This document shows, in pieces, positions 10,648 to 20,687 of a stretch of 64,000 nt of DNA (within the stretch, counting starts at the first letter, position 1; each line of letters starts with the position of its first letter). The stretch spans positions 14,470,945-14,534,944 of the forward strand of contig NC_035173.2 of the NCBI RefSeq assembly GCF_001659605.2, given 5' to 3'. The position numbers and the translations under genes were made by a program. Source of the stretch: Manihot esculenta. Its lineage: Eukaryota > Streptophyta > Magnoliopsida > Malpighiales > Euphorbiaceae. Below the pieces are notes generated by a model that saw nothing but the letters and a program-made list of their open reading frames with translations, was not told where the DNA came from and made no database searches.

Positions 10648-11851
10648 AGAAATCAGAAGCAGAAAGCTAAGGCAGAAATCTGGAGACAACACACAGAAAC
10701 GATTTGGGCAAGTGATATGCCCAAATCACCCGCCCAAATCACATTGACGCAGAGAGACAGCAGAAGCGGGAAAAGTGCAGAAAACTGAAATTCAAAAGCA
10801 AAGAAGTCCAAATCCATTTCAAACACCACCAGACCAGTCCCAAGAGCCACGGGAATATCTTTCACCAAAGGAATTCCATCCACAATAAAATTCAAAGACA
10901 AAAGAGGAATTAAAGACCACAAAGACCAAGTCAAAATTGGGATCTCCTAACCCTAATTGAATTTGGACTCTCCACCTATAAAGAGGACAACATTTAGACC
11001 ACCAGGGCATCTCAGCACCTTCGGAAATTCTGCAGAAGCACAACAGCTTTTCTTCCTTCTTTTCTTTTGTGATTTTATCCACCATGAGTGGCTAAACAAT
11101 TCTCTTTTCTAGTTGAAGTTGGAAATTTCAGATTTGTGATGAATTGGGAGATTTAATACTCCATTATCAAACTCTTGTTTATTTTCAATATTTATGCAAC
11201 TTGATCTTTCTATAATTATTGCTTTGCTTTTAAAATCAATTAAGGCCTGTTGCTTTTAATTGCTTGAGTAATATATTGTTTGAATAACTTAGATCCGTAA
11301 TTGCTTAGGTTATTTAATCACAAGTATAATCAGTTGCATAATCTAAACTTGACCACGCGGTTGGCAAGGTTAGAGTTGGGTTTCTCTAAGTCCTAATGCA
11401 GTTAACAGTTGTTCGATGCTAAAAGCCCCAAGGACGTTCCTTGGTAACTTGTTAACTAGAGTTTGATTAGCGAACGTTTCCTAATCAAACTAAAACTAAG
11501 GAGGAATTTGGATTGTGAGAAGCGTCTTCCACGTCCTAAACTAACTTATTGAAATAAATAAGAGTATAAAAAAGATCAATGATCAATTCTAAACAAACTG
11601 GAATTCATCCATGCTTCAACTAGAATCCTTCTTCCATTGATTTACTCATTTAATTACTGCTTTTTTTTATTCAGCTTTAACTCTTCAAAACAAACCCCCC
11701 CTCTTTTATTTACTTTTGTTATTTGTCCAAGTCATTAATAGGAAAATTCGTAGTGTCAAATCCATGTGATTCGACCCTATTGCCACTATCTACAAATTAT
11801 TTTGTTGGTTGATAATAGGTTTATTTTTTACGGCTTCGACAGCTGCTATCA
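10648..11851 (+). repeat. Element A 5' LTR (5'-truncated)
   Basis: Aligns with 30394-31598 with only scattered differences, a few per cent by eye. The first roughly 180 bp of the LTR, present at 30213-30393, are absent here. A TATA-like cacctataaagagg occurs near 10973-10986 in front of a plausible start site. The end agctgctatca adjoins the PBS. Confidence 0.85.
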
Positions 11852-11856
11852 AAAAT

Positions 11857-11874
11857 TGGCGCCGTTGCTGGGGA
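11857..11874 (+). other. Primer binding site of element A
   Basis: TGGCGCCGTTGCTGGGGA follows the 5' LTR by five bases. This type of PBS (usually quoted as complementary to tRNA-Asp) is characteristic of Athila/Tat plant gypsy elements, which supports the lineage call. Confidence 0.75.
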
Positions 11875-11902
11875 TTTGATCTAACTAACGTATTTTCCTT
11901 TT

Positions 11903-12335
11903 ATGACTAGGGCTGATCGTAAAGAAGCTCTTCTTTATGATTCAGAAATTGAACGCATTGCCAAGACCTTACAAGTATGGCTACGGTAAGTATGTCTTTT
12001 CTCTCTTCTCAAATTTCTGAACTAACCTCTATTGTGAGAAATTATGGTATAGGTCAAGCTCAACAAGTTCAACAACTTCAGCGAATCAGACCATGTGGGA
12101 TTTGCACATATGTAGGACACCCAACTGATCGATGTCCTACACTTTATGAGGATTACCAGCAAGTACATACCTTTGGAGGATTCAATAGCCAACCAAGACA
12201 TGATCCCTACCTTGATACCTACAATCCATGTTGGAGGAACCACCCGAATTATGGCTATGCAAGGGCTAACTAGTACCAAAACTATCAAGCCCAAGCAACA
12301 CCTCAAAACTCCAATATGCAACTTGAAGACATGAT
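11903..12335 (+). pseudogene. Element A gag, first part (core deleted)
   Basis: A start MTRADRKEALLYDSEIER is followed, without the usual gag core domain, by MSFLSSQISELTSIV in another frame (from 11977). Then comes a zinc-knuckle-like CGICTYVGHPTDRCP at about 12099-12143 and a Tyr/Pro/Asn-rich tail with one in-frame TAG (12271-12273). The frame continues to LEDM, where the solo LTR B1 has inserted. Loss of the capsid core and the frame break show it cannot encode a normal Gag. Confidence 0.6.
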
Positions 12336-14727
12336 TGTAACGATCCAAAATTCGGACCGCTACCGGCGCTAGGATCCAGGTCGGCTTAAGGCCGCCGGGA
12401 CCCGTAGCAAGCCTAACATGCAACCTGAAAACCTGTTTAATTCCATACATGATCAAGAAAATACATAAAAATTTAAAACTTTTCTTTCGTTCATACACCA
12501 AACTCAACTTGTGCATGCACTGTACATAAACATAATCATAATCATGACCCCTCTGTGGGATCTCATCAATGCCCCAATGGGCGATACATCGTAAGTTGAG
12601 TTGGTTTGCATAATCACCATAAAATATCTAAGATCATGTATTAAAAGGGATATCTTATACATATAGTCAAGCACAACCTCTAATCTTCAAAGTCATTACA
12701 TGACTAAAACTGTACTTTTACATAACATTAATACATTCATCATGTCCACACTATCTATTACATACACATGACTTCATTACTCTTACGGACCTCCTGGTCT
12801 ACCCTGTACCTGCAATCCTGGGGAAAATGGGAGAGGGGTGAGCTACTAGAGCCCAGTGAGCAGAATAATAAAAACATTTAAATCATATGGCATCATGGAA
12901 TGCATCACATCACAGCTAATCACATCAAGGATGAACTTGTCACCAATAGCCCTCTACATAGTCCAACTGTGCCAGAACGTAGAATGGGTCCTGGTCTTTC
13001 TCTTACATAACATAGCATAACATAACAGTCCAACTGTGCCAGAACGTAGAATGGGTCCTGGTCTTTCTCTTACATAACATAGCATAACATAACAGTCCAA
13101 CTGTGCCAGAACGTAGAATGGGTCCTGGTCTTTCCCTTACATGGTGCCAGCGAATGTAGAATGGGTCCCACTGGTCTTACATTCCGTACTGTACATATCA
13201 CATCGTCATATCATAGATCGAGGGCTTTGGATCATCCAACGTTCATCCACAACAATCAACAATAAAGTATGCAATGCAACATATTCGTGAATTCTAATGC
13301 AAACAACCTAGTACATCTCATGGCATTCATGATGCGTGAAACATGCTAAAAAGTCCATTATTTGCTTTAAAACATAATGAGTTATTCCACTCACCTCCGG
13401 ATAGCTCTGACCAGACACTGGAGCAGCTGACTCACTGCTGGGGTCCTCCGTTCCTCGGGTCCGAACCTACACAGGTGGACTCAAATGAGGGACCAAACAA
13501 ACATGAACATAACTCTAAACTACTCCCCAAAAACCCCCTAAAATATCATGAAACAATCATAGAAAACATGCAAGAGAGGGCTGGGCAAGGCAATTTCGGC
13601 GGCAGGTTCGGCGGTCGAAAGTCCCTTCAGAGCCGAACGTCAGGCAGGTTCGGCGGCACCTTCGGCGGCCGAAACTCCCAGACAGAGGCGAAACTCATGC
13701 ATGTTCGGCGGCACTTTCGGCGGTCGAAACTCCCAGACAGAGACGAAAGTCTCCTTTCGGGGGCAAGTTTCGGCAGCCGAAGGCTGCCTCCACAAGCATG
13801 TTCGGCGGCCGAAAGTTCCTTCGACTGCCGAACCTGTTTTCTCCCTTAGTGGCAGAAACTCAGCTCTTCTATGCACATTTGTCTCCAAAACTATCCAATC
13901 AAGCATAAACCTATTCTACAACATTCCCAATCACACACAAACAAGCATACAAGTTCCTAGGGGCATCAAACCAACAAAAACTCCAACTACAACACAACAA
14001 GCAAGTCACATTGTTCATAAACACATAAAAAAACCCATAAACCTAACCATAAGCTAAACATGCATTCTACCCCATAGATCCACTTAAAACTTACTTAAAA
14101 CATGCAATGAGCTTAAGATCGGCTCTTACCTCTTGGAGATCGAGAGAGAGACGACGTAAACTCGGAGATGGGAGGGGTTGAGTTCCCTTGAACCTCAAAA
14201 CTCCAAAACTTTGCTCAAAGCTTGAAAATCTTCAAAACAAAGTAAAAACTCATGAAAATTGAGTAGGATTGGAAGGAAAGAACTCAAGATCGGTGAGGGA
14301 CGGCGGAGAGCTCACCTTGGCCGAAAATGGGGAAAAAGCTCGCCCATTTTCGGCTAAGGGACCCTTTTATAGTGGCTGGCCAGGCCACGTTCGGGGGCCG
14401 AACGTGCCTCCGCATGCATGCCATGTTCGGCGGCCGAACTTGAGGTTCAGCGGCCGAACCTGGACTTCCCTCACTTATGCTTTCGGGGGCCTAAAAGCGC
14501 TCCCGAAGGCATGCATGTTCGGCGGCCGAACTTGAGGTTCGGCGGCCGAACCTGAGTTTTCCTCCAAGGTTGTTTTTATGCAAAAACTCCTTTCCATTTT
14601 ACTTAAAACCATGAAATACCTTAAAACATTTTATTAAAACATGTTTCTACCCTACTAGAGGCTTTCGACATCCGAGATTCCACCGGACGGTAGGAATTTC
14701 GATACCGGAGTCTAGCCGGGTATTACA
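12336..14727 (-). mobile_element. B1: solo LTR of a chromovirus family, minus orientation, 2392 bp
   Basis: Reads TGTAACGATCC...GGGTATTACA and is flanked by the 5-bp duplication ATGAT (12331-12335 and 14728-14732). Removing it and one ATGAT rejoins the gag frame of element A exactly. Reverse-complemented, its ends match the LTRs of elements C and D (TGTAATACCC...CGTTACA). No internal region is present, so it arose by LTR-LTR recombination. Inside are arrays of the palindrome TTCGGCGGCCGAA (near 13600-13850 and 14390-14560) and a 67-bp tandem repeat. Overlapping short ORFs are by-products of the palindromes. Confidence 0.9.
12961..13140. repeat. 67-bp tandem repeat inside solo LTR B1
   Basis: Units start at 12961, 13028 and 13095 with gtccaactgtgccagaacg; the third is partial. 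The LTRs of elements C and D carry a different 37-bp tandem repeat at the equivalent place, so this LTR position repeatedly gains tandem arrays. Confidence 0.85.
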
Positions 14728-16142
14728 ATGATGAGGACATTGGAAATTTCTGGGCAAATTCTCCAACAGCAAGTGGATCAAATGGTCAACTCAGTGAATG
14801 CACATATATTGAGAAGAGAGGAAGAGGTTCAAGATGTCAAGGCTGATGATGAAAGTTCCCAAGAAACAGAACGAGCTGCTGAGTCTGCTGCACAAATCGC
14901 CACTGCACTTGAAGCTGAACCAGCTGCTGAATTTGCTTCATCTGTTACTTTATTTGGTGCACAAAACACTACAATACTTGCTGCTATACCTGTTGAATCT
15001 GTCACAAGAACGAGCTGCAAAATTGTTGAACCAGCTACTGTTCAAAAAGCACTTGTTGAAGCTTCTGCCTCCCAAGAGACAGCTCCTGCTGTCAAAAATA
15101 TTGAATTTGTTGCTGTAACACTTTCTACACATACTGTCCAAACTGCTGAAGCAAAGACAGCAACTGCTGTCAACCCTGCCGAAGCCCCTGCTGCAGAATC
15201 TGTACAATCTGCTGCGTCTCTTGCTGCTGTCTAAGCTACTGAAATAAGGACAGCAACTGCTGTCAACAATTCTGAACCAGCAACATTCCCAGCACAGCCT
15301 GTTGTTGAACCAGCAGAATCAGAAATATACACTGCAGAAACAGCAGTTGCTGTCCAAAAATCAGCAACTGCTGAATTTGCCACAATTGCATCCCTTACTG
15401 CTGCCCAAACACCAGCAACCTCAAAAATTGCCCCAACTGAACCAGAAGTTGCTGCACTTGCTGAACCAGTAACATACATCACTGAAACAACACAGCCCAC
15501 TGCTATGTTTGCCCAAACACCTGCTGATATGGCAGAATACAATATGCAAGCTGCTGTAACCGAACCAGCCCAAAAACCAGAAATTTTTACCAAAAAATTT
15601 TTAGAACCAGCCCCCAAATAGCCAGTTGAGACAGATGACAGCCTGCCCAAATCACTTCAGCAAGCAGAAAATAGGATGCCCAGACCAGTTGGGCAAACAG
15701 CTCCTGAACAGCCAGCAAAGAAGCAACAAGCAGATTGCTATTTTCCCACACAGCAAGAGAAGGCAGAAGTCGATCTGCCCAAATCAACAGACCATGCAGA
15801 ATCTAGTCAGAGGCAGAGAACATAACAACAACCAGCAGAAAAATTCAAGGTACCTCCCCCTTTTCCCAAAAGATTTGCAAGATCACAAAAAGAAAAAGAG
15901 GAAAAAGAAATATTTGAGACACTTCGCAAGGTACAAATCAACATACCTCTACTTGATGCTGTCAAACAAATACCAAGGTATGCCAAATTTCTCAAAGAGC
16001 TATGCACCAACCGAAGGAAACTTGCTGAATGAGAAAAAGTAAGTGTGGGGGAGTGTATTTCAGCTGTCATCCAAAAAAAGTTTCCAACCAAATGCAAGAA
16101 TAGAGGAATGTTTGCCATTTCATGCAAAATAGGCAATGTGGG
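14728..16142 (+). pseudogene. Element A gag, second part, up to the protease linker
   Basis: Continues the gag frame after B1: MRTLEISGQILQQQVDQ, then about 250 residues of imperfect Ala/Glu/Thr/Val repeats, then Pro/Gln-rich linker. The end LLDAVKQIPRYAKFLKELC leads to FAISCKIGNVG, the conserved approach to the Athila/Tat protease. In-frame stops occur at 15232, 15619, about 15823 and 16030, so it is decayed. The frame is interrupted at 16142 by B2 and resumes at 28190. The long Ala-rich open frames on both strands come from biased composition. Confidence 0.65.
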
Positions 16143-18175
16143 TGTAACGACCCGGAAACCGGACCGCTATCGGCGCTAGGATCCAGATCGGCATAAGGCC
16201 GCCGGACCCGTAGCAAGCCAAACATACATTCTGTATACCTGTTTATTCCCATACATGATCAACAATTTCATAAAAATTAAAACTTTCTCGTTTATTCATT
16301 AATTCATTCATTCTTTCTTTCATTCATTCTTTCATTCATTCTTTCATTTATTCTTTCATTCATTCTTTCACCAAGCTTAACCTGTGCATGTACAAATCAT
16401 AACATAAAACCTCTCACTGGAGTCCTCATCAAATACTCCAATGGGGTATCATAACATACATTAAGCTTGGTTTACAATAATCATCATTAAACATTTAAGA
16501 TCATGCACTAGAAAGGGATTAACAACATACTATGGTCAAGCACAACTCTAAACCTCCATAAGCATCATTACATTACATTTCTAAACTATACTTTTACATT
16601 ACATCATATTCATGTCCACATCTAGCTATTACATATTTACATGACTCTACTCCTGCTGACCTCCTGTCTACCCTGTACCTGCAAACCTGGGGGTTAAGGG
16701 AGAGGGGTGAGCTATAAAGCCCAGTGAGCAGAATAAATAAACATTCAATTTAAATTTCATGCTTTCATGAAATGCAACATATCACAAACAAATCACATCA
16801 AGGATGGACTTGTCACCAATAGTCCTCTACATAGTCCAATCGTGCCAGGGGCGTAGAATGGGCCTCACTGGCTAACCATACCGTATCATCATCATACCAT
16901 TACGAGGACTAAAGGGTCATCCAATATCCATCCACATCATCATCAAGTTATGCAATGCAACATATTCGTGAATTCTAATGCAAACAACCTAATATATCTC
17001 ATGGCATACGTGATGCATGTATCATGCTCAAAGTTTATTTATTTGCTTGGAAACATAAATAGTTATACCACTCACCTCTGGCTGAAGCTCTAATGACTCT
17101 GAAGTAGCTATCTCACTGTTGAGGTCCTCGGTTCCTCAGGTCCGAACCTACACAGGTGGACTCAAATGAGGGACCAAACATCCATGAACATGACTCTAAA
17201 ATACTCCCCAAAAACCCCCTAAAACACCTTAAAACAATCACATAAATCATGTAAAGGAAGGCTGAACAGGGCACTTTCGGCGGCAGGTTCGGCGGCCGAA
17301 AGTCCCTCCAGAGCCGAAACTCAGCCACTTTCGGCGGCACCTTCGGCGACCGAAAGTGGGTTCCAGAGCCGAAACTCATGCATGTTTGGCGGCACCTTCA
17401 GCGGCCGAAACTCCCTTCCAGAGCCGAAAGTCCACTTTCGGGGGTAGGGTTTGGCAGCCGAAAGTTGGCCTCCACAGGCAGGTTCGGCGGCCGAAAGTCC
17501 CTTCGGCTGCCGAACCTGAGTTCTCCCAAAGGGGCAGAAACTCAGCTCCAACATGCACAAATGCCTCCCAATCATTTCATCAAGCATTAACCTAGTCTAC
17601 AACATGCAAACTCAAGCATATAAGCTCCTAGGGGCTTCAAACTATCCTAAACCCCAACTACAACACATCAAACAATCCACATTGCTCATAAACATAACAT
17701 AAACCCATAAACTCAACAATAACCTAAACATGCATTTTTACCCCATAGATCTTCATAAAACTTGTTTAAAACATACAAGGAAGGTTGGATCTAAGCTTAC
17801 CTCTTGAAGATCGAGAGGAAAGACGATCCTAACTTGGAGATGGGGAGAAATCAACTCTTTGGTCTCCAAGCTCCCAAAACTTGCTCTTTTGCTCAAATAT
17901 CTTCAAACCAAGTGAAAACTCATAAGAAAATCATGAAGATTCAAAGGAAGAAGCTCAAAATCGATGAGGGACGGCGGAGAACTCACCTTGGCCGAAAACA
18001 GGGAGAAAAGTTGACCCGTTCGGACATGGGGACCCCTTTATAGGTGGCTGGCCAAGCCACTTTCGGGGGCCTAACGTGCCTCCGCATGCATGCCATGTTC
18101 GGCGGCCGAACATAAGGTTCGGCGGTCGAACCTGGACTTCCCTCACTTATGCCTTCGGGGGCCTAAAGCACTCCC
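16143..18175 (-). mobile_element. B2: minus-orientation solo LTR, left part
   Basis: Starts TGTAACGACCCGGAAACC after the target duplication GTGGG (16138-16142; its partner is 28190-28194) and is split at 18175|18176 by element C. The right part is 27966-28189. Joined length is about 2.26 kb. It is the same LTR family as B1, C and D but diverged from all three. It has TTCGGCGGCCGAA-type palindromes near 17275-17520 and 18098-18130. No pol is present. Confidence 0.88.
16295..16372 (+). repeat. (ATTC)n microsatellite in B2
   Basis: A run of attcattctttc-type tetranucleotide units, about 78 bp, slightly interrupted. It is specific to this LTR copy. Confidence 0.85.
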
Positions 18176-18353
18176 TGTAATACCCGGCTAGACTCCGGTA
18201 TCGGAATTCCTACCGTCCGGTGGAATCTCGGATGTCGGAGACCTCTAGAAGGGTAGAATCATGTTTTATAAAAATGTTTTTATGTTTTAATGGTTTTAAA
18301 GTATGAAACTAAATGAGTTTTTTTGCATGAAAAGTCTTTGGAGGAAAACCCAG

Positions 18354-18512
18354 GTTCGGCCGCCGAAAGTCAAATTCGGCCGCCGAACATGCATGCGTTT
18401 TGGAGGCACGTTAGGCCCCCGAAAGCATGAGTGAGGGCAGTCCAGGTTCGGCCGCCGAAAGTCAAGTTCGGCCGCCGAACATTGCATGGATGCGGAGGCA
18501 CATTCGGCCCCC
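18354..18512. repeat. Palindrome cluster 1 in the LTR, upstream of the TATA box
   Basis: Contains four copies of the 13-base near-palindrome TTCGGCCGCCGAA in two spaced pairs (about 18355 and 18374; about 18447 and 18467), each pair separated by a short AGTCAA-type spacer, plus a TTCGGCCCCCGAA variant near 18502. The same block occurs in the 3' LTR and, reverse-complemented, in B1, B2 and D. Its place in U3 suggests a promoter or protein-binding role; this is inference. Confidence 0.8.
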
Positions 18513-18533
18513 GAACGTGGCCTGGCCAGCCAC

Positions 18534-18542
18534 CTATAAAAG
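18534..18542 (+). promoter_or_regulatory. TATA box of the element C 5' LTR
   Basis: CTATAAAAG lies just after a GC-rich segment and about 30 bp before GGGCGAGC. The same motif is in the 3' LTR near 26135. It marks the U3 promoter of the retrotransposon. Confidence 0.7.
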
Positions 18543-19069
18543 GGGCACTTAGCCGAAATGGGCGAGCTTTTCTCCCATTTTCGACCGCAGCAAGCTTCCG
18601 ACCTTCCCTTTGCAACTCTTGTGTTCTTCTTCCAAATCTCTTCCATTTTTCTTGAGTTTTAAGCTTGCATTGAAAGTTTTGAGCATTTAAACCAAGTTTT
18701 GGAGCTTTGGGAACTCAGGAGCTCATTTTCGCAGATCTCCAAGTTTAGGTCGTCTCCCTCTCGATCTTCAAGAGGTAAGAGCCGATCTTAAGCTCCTCTT
18801 GTGTTTTAAGTAAGTTTTAAGTGATTTTATGGGGTAGAATGGCATGTATAGGGTTGTATGAGTTTTTAAGCAAATGTTAGGTTTTATGTGATTCTTGAAC
18901 AATGTGACATGTTTGGGTATGCTTGAAGTGTTGTAGTTGGGGTATTTGATGTTTTGAGGCCCCTAGGAACTTGTATGCATGATTTAACTGAGGTATATGC
19001 ATGATTGGTGAGTTTGGAGGCGAAAATGCACAGAGGAGCCAAGTTTCTGCCCTTTTGCAGAAACCAGGT

Positions 19070-19262
19070 TCGGCATCCGAAGGCACTTTCGGCCGCCGAA
19101 CATGGCTGGGGAGGCAGGCCTTTCGGCTGCCGAAGTTGCCCCCGAAAAGAGACTTTCGTCTCTGTCCAGGACTTTCGGCCGCCGAAGGTGCCGCCGAACC
19201 TACCTGAGTTTCGTCTCTGTCCAAGACTTTCGGCCGCCGAAGGTGCCGCCGAAAGTGCCCTG
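19070..19262. repeat. Palindrome cluster 2 in the LTR, downstream of the TATA box
   Basis: Alternating TTCGGCCGCCGAA, TTCGGCTGCCGAA and TGCCGCCGAA blocks, including a direct repeat of about 55 bp (…actttcggccgccgaaggtg… twice, near 19170 and 19226). It would be in the transcribed leader and could form stacked hairpins in RNA. Confidence 0.75.
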
Positions 19263-19630
19263 TTCAGCCACTTCATGCATATCTCTATGTGATATTTTCA
19301 GGATGTTTTAGGGGGTTTTTGGGGTATATATATTAGAGTTATGTTTATGTATGTTTGGTCCCTCATTGGAGTCCACCTGTGTAGGTTCGGACCCGAGGAA
19401 CCAAGGACCCCAGCAGTGAGCCAGCTGCTACAGAGTTTGTCAGAGTCAGCCAGAGGTGAGTGGAACTAAACTTAACCTTTTTAAATTAAGAAATGAAATG
19501 CTTTTATCATGCTTCGTGCATCATGATCATATTATAGGTTGTTTGCATTAGAATTCACGACTATGCCGCATTGTATTGTTGTGATAGATGATAGTGGATG
19601 GACATTAGGATGATTCATTAGCCTTCTGTA

Positions 19631-19787
19631 TACGAAGTCCTGTGGTGCCCATAATAGGGCCGGGCAATACGAAGTCCTGTGGTGCCCATAATAGGGCCGG
19701 GCAATAACTCCGAGTACGAAGTCCTGTGGTGCCCATAATAGGGCCGGGCAATACGAAGTCCTGTGGTGCCCATAATAGGGCCGGGCA
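19631..19787 (+). repeat. 37-bp tandem repeat, four units
   Basis: Units begin tacgaagtcctgtggtg at 19631, 19668, 19715 and 19752; ten extra bases (taactccgag) lie between the second and third. The 3' LTR has three units (27232, 27269, 27306) without the extra ten bases, and element D has four. Confidence 0.92.
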
Positions 19788-20417
19788 TGGAGTTGAGGGA
19801 TTTTTGAATCAGTCCATCCGTGGTGTGATTTGTTTGTGCAGTGGCGCATTTCATGATAGCATGTTTTAAATATTCTTTTTTATAGTTCTACTCACTGGGC
19901 ATCTAGCTCACCCCTCTCCCCTAACCCCCAGGTTTGCAGGTACGGGATAGATAGAGAAGGCAGGAAGAGAAAAGTCATATGTATGTAATAGTTAGTTGGT
20001 TGACATGACAATTGTATTATGATGATATGTAAGAGATTACAGTATGTATGTAATGAAGTTATTGAGGATAGAGTTGTGCTTGACCATAATATATTGTTAA
20101 TCCCTTTTGTATATACATGATCTTATGTTATGATGTTTATGTAAACTAACTCAACACAGGATGTTTTGCCTTTAAGGCTTGATGAGATCCCACAGAGGGA
20201 CTATGTTATGTATATGTTCAGAGTATGCACAGGTTGAGTTAGTTGATGACAGTATGTATGAAGAAAAGTTTTAATTTTTTTTATGCATGTTGTTGATCAT
20301 GTATGGGATTATACAGGTTTACAGGTTATATGTCAGGCTTGCTACGGGTCCCGGCGGCCTTAAGTCGACCCGGATCCTAGCGCCGATAGCGGTCCGGTTT
20401 TCCGGGGCGTTACAGAA

Positions 20418-20429
20418 TGGTATCAGAGC
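20418..20429 (+). other. Primer binding site of element C
   Basis: TGGTATCAGAGC, complementary to the 3' end of initiator tRNA-Met, starts three bases after the 5' LTR. This is the usual PBS of plant chromoviruses and copia elements. Confidence 0.85.
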
Positions 20430-20687
20430 CCCAGGTTCATATGGTCGGACCTAGAGTGTCGGGCTCATAGATGTTATAGAAGGTCAAGCACAACAGGAAG
20501 GTCATGTCCACTAGGATAGGATGTTGAGTCCTGTCTTGTATGATGATGTGAAATGCCATGATTAAATACATGTGCATTGATGCTATGATATGCTATGATA
20601 TGTGTATGTGATGAGGGTTCATGTGTGCCCACATGAACCATATGATGCTAATGTTTGCTTGTTATGAGCTGTTTTTCAGAGAATAGG

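Larger units (their letters stand above)
18176..20414 (+). repeat. Element C 5' LTR, 2239 bp
   Basis: Runs TGTAATACCCGG...GGGGCGTTACA. From left to right: a palindrome cluster (18354-18512), TATA box (18534), putative transcribed leader, a second palindrome cluster (19070-19260), a 37-bp tandem array (19631-19787) and a GC-rich end. The short ORFs read across it on both strands are not conserved as proteins and reflect the palindromes. Confidence 0.92.

Noticed and set aside
10653..11085. Minus-strand ORFs of 88-93 codons present in both element A LTRs
   Set aside because: They are conserved only because the LTRs are recent copies of each other; no domain, and the strand is opposite to the element.
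12022..12516. 164-codon minus-strand ORF
   Set aside because: It crosses the junction between element A gag and solo LTR B1, so it cannot be an old gene; it is a chance frame.
14829..15787. Several long minus-strand ORFs opposite the Ala-rich gag region
   Set aside because: Repeated gctgct/gcagca codons keep the opposite frame open. The plus strand matches the element A gag order.
18354..19262. Regularly spaced palindromic repeats that could suggest a CRISPR array
   Set aside because: Spacers are short, themselves repeated between copies and part of an LTR; the DNA is clearly plant and there are no cas genes.
18296..19292. Many overlapping ORFs on both strands rich in SAAEG, RPPN and FGGR words inside the chromovirus LTRs (also in B1, B2 and D)
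   Set aside because: They arise because TTCGGCCGCCGAA-type palindromes contain no stop codons in most frames. The frames are not conserved between LTR copies.
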